NCBI GenBank assembly: GCA_964643485.1
Contig: CAZXRA010000194.1
Location: 1 to 13,628 of the forward strand
Direction of reading: 5' to 3'
Source of the DNA: Iamia sp964643485
GTDB lineage: Bacteria > Actinomycetota > Acidimicrobiia > Acidimicrobiales > Iamiaceae
DNA length: 13,628 nucleotides
Below, in pieces: positions 13,438 to 13,628 of the stretch. Below the pieces are notes generated by a model, which was given only the letters and a program-made list of their open reading frames with translations, made no database searches and was not told the DNA's origin. A program made the position numbers and the translations under genes. Within the stretch, counting starts at the first letter, position 1. Each line of letters opens with the position of its first letter.

Positions 13438-13628
13438 TCAGCCCCAGACGAGGAGGACGACGGCCAGCACCACCAGGGCGGCCCCGAAGGCCACCTCCAG
13501 CCGGGCGGCGTCGACGCGCAGGGCGGTGCGGGCCCCCAGGGCCGACAGCGGCACCGACGCCAGGGCGAAGAGCAGGATGAAGCCCACGTCGAGGTGGCCC
13601 AGGGCGGCGTGGGTGATCGTCCCCGGCA
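13438..13628 (-). CDS. TauE/SafE-type sulfite/sulfonate exporter family permease, C-terminal part
   Basis: The last 62 residues of a membrane protein that enters from the right edge and stops with TGA at 13440-13438. The piece begins PGTITHAALGHLDVGF, has one helix at about residues 17-30 (ILLFALASVPLSALGA), a short link with a conserved-looking GARTALRVDAARLEVAFG stretch, and a final helix (ALVVLAVVLLVW). The G-A/R-link between the last two helices is typical of the TauE/SafE family, thought to move sulfur- or carbon-containing anions. Most of the gene is missing, so the family call is moderate. It lies on the same strand as recA, 40 bases before the distal recA promoter; I see no terminator in that gap. 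Confidence 0.65.
   Translation of the reverse strand, partial: PGTITHAALGHLDVGFILLFALASVPLSALGARTALRVDAARLEVAFGAALVVLAVVLLVWG

Noticed and set aside
1..13628. Mobile elements, CRISPR arrays, tRNA or rRNA genes, or a wholly new defence or biosynthetic system.
   Set aside because: No transposase, terminal repeats, spaced repeats or tRNA-like folds were seen, and almost every gene belongs to a known housekeeping family.

Overview
The window is a GC-rich (visibly about 70% or more) bacterial chromosomal segment with actinobacterial traits: an actinobacterial-type DapD, a Gram-positive-type LexA box (TCGAACnnnnGTTCGA form) before recA, GTG/TTG starts, several genes without a clear Shine-Dalgarno sequence, and the gene order recA - miaB - miaA - dapF - hflX familiar from Actinobacteria. 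A SpoVS-like gene sits where recX is usually found. By inference this fits a deep-branching actinobacterium such as the class Acidimicrobiia; the sequence alone does not prove it.

Layout. 1-1158 (+): the last codons of an unidentified gene, then a secreted S8 subtilisin-like protease. 1159-1300: an intergenic strip with a hairpin between convergent genes. 1301-2374 (-): dapE, divergent from dapD (2476-3546, +). 3547-9423 (-): a tightly packed run read right to left as miaA, dapF, hflX, dapC and two membrane proteins of similar design. From dapF onward the genes overlap by 3-4 bases, apart from a 7-base gap after dapC. 9531-10247 (+): an aquaporin gene lying between miaA and miaB on the opposite strand. 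10270-13179 (-): recA, spoVS and miaB, transcribed from a compound promoter region (13180-13437). 13438-13628 (-): the C-terminal end of a TauE/SafE-type permease.

How the genes work together. dapD, dapC, dapE and dapF encode four consecutive enzymes of the succinylase branch from tetrahydrodipicolinate to meso-diaminopimelate, which feeds peptidoglycan and lysine. MiaA and MiaB act in turn on adenosine 37 of tRNA (i6A, then ms2i6A). HflX is a ribosome-associated GTPase, and RecA is the recombinase and SOS co-protease.

The strongest non-coding signal is upstream of recA: a near-perfect LexA box placed inside a -35/-10 promoter, a second promoter nearer the gene that fits the mycobacterial LexA-independent DNA-damage (RecA-NDp/PafBC) pattern, and two hairpins in the leader. 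Other points of interest are spoVS in the recX position, two membrane-protein genes that look like tandem paralogs joined by a TTGA overlap next to a poly-proline tail, and a subtilase whose oxyanion-hole asparagine is replaced by proline. I see no mobile element, CRISPR array or tRNA/rRNA gene, and nothing that clearly amounts to a wholly new system; most of the window is conserved housekeeping DNA.
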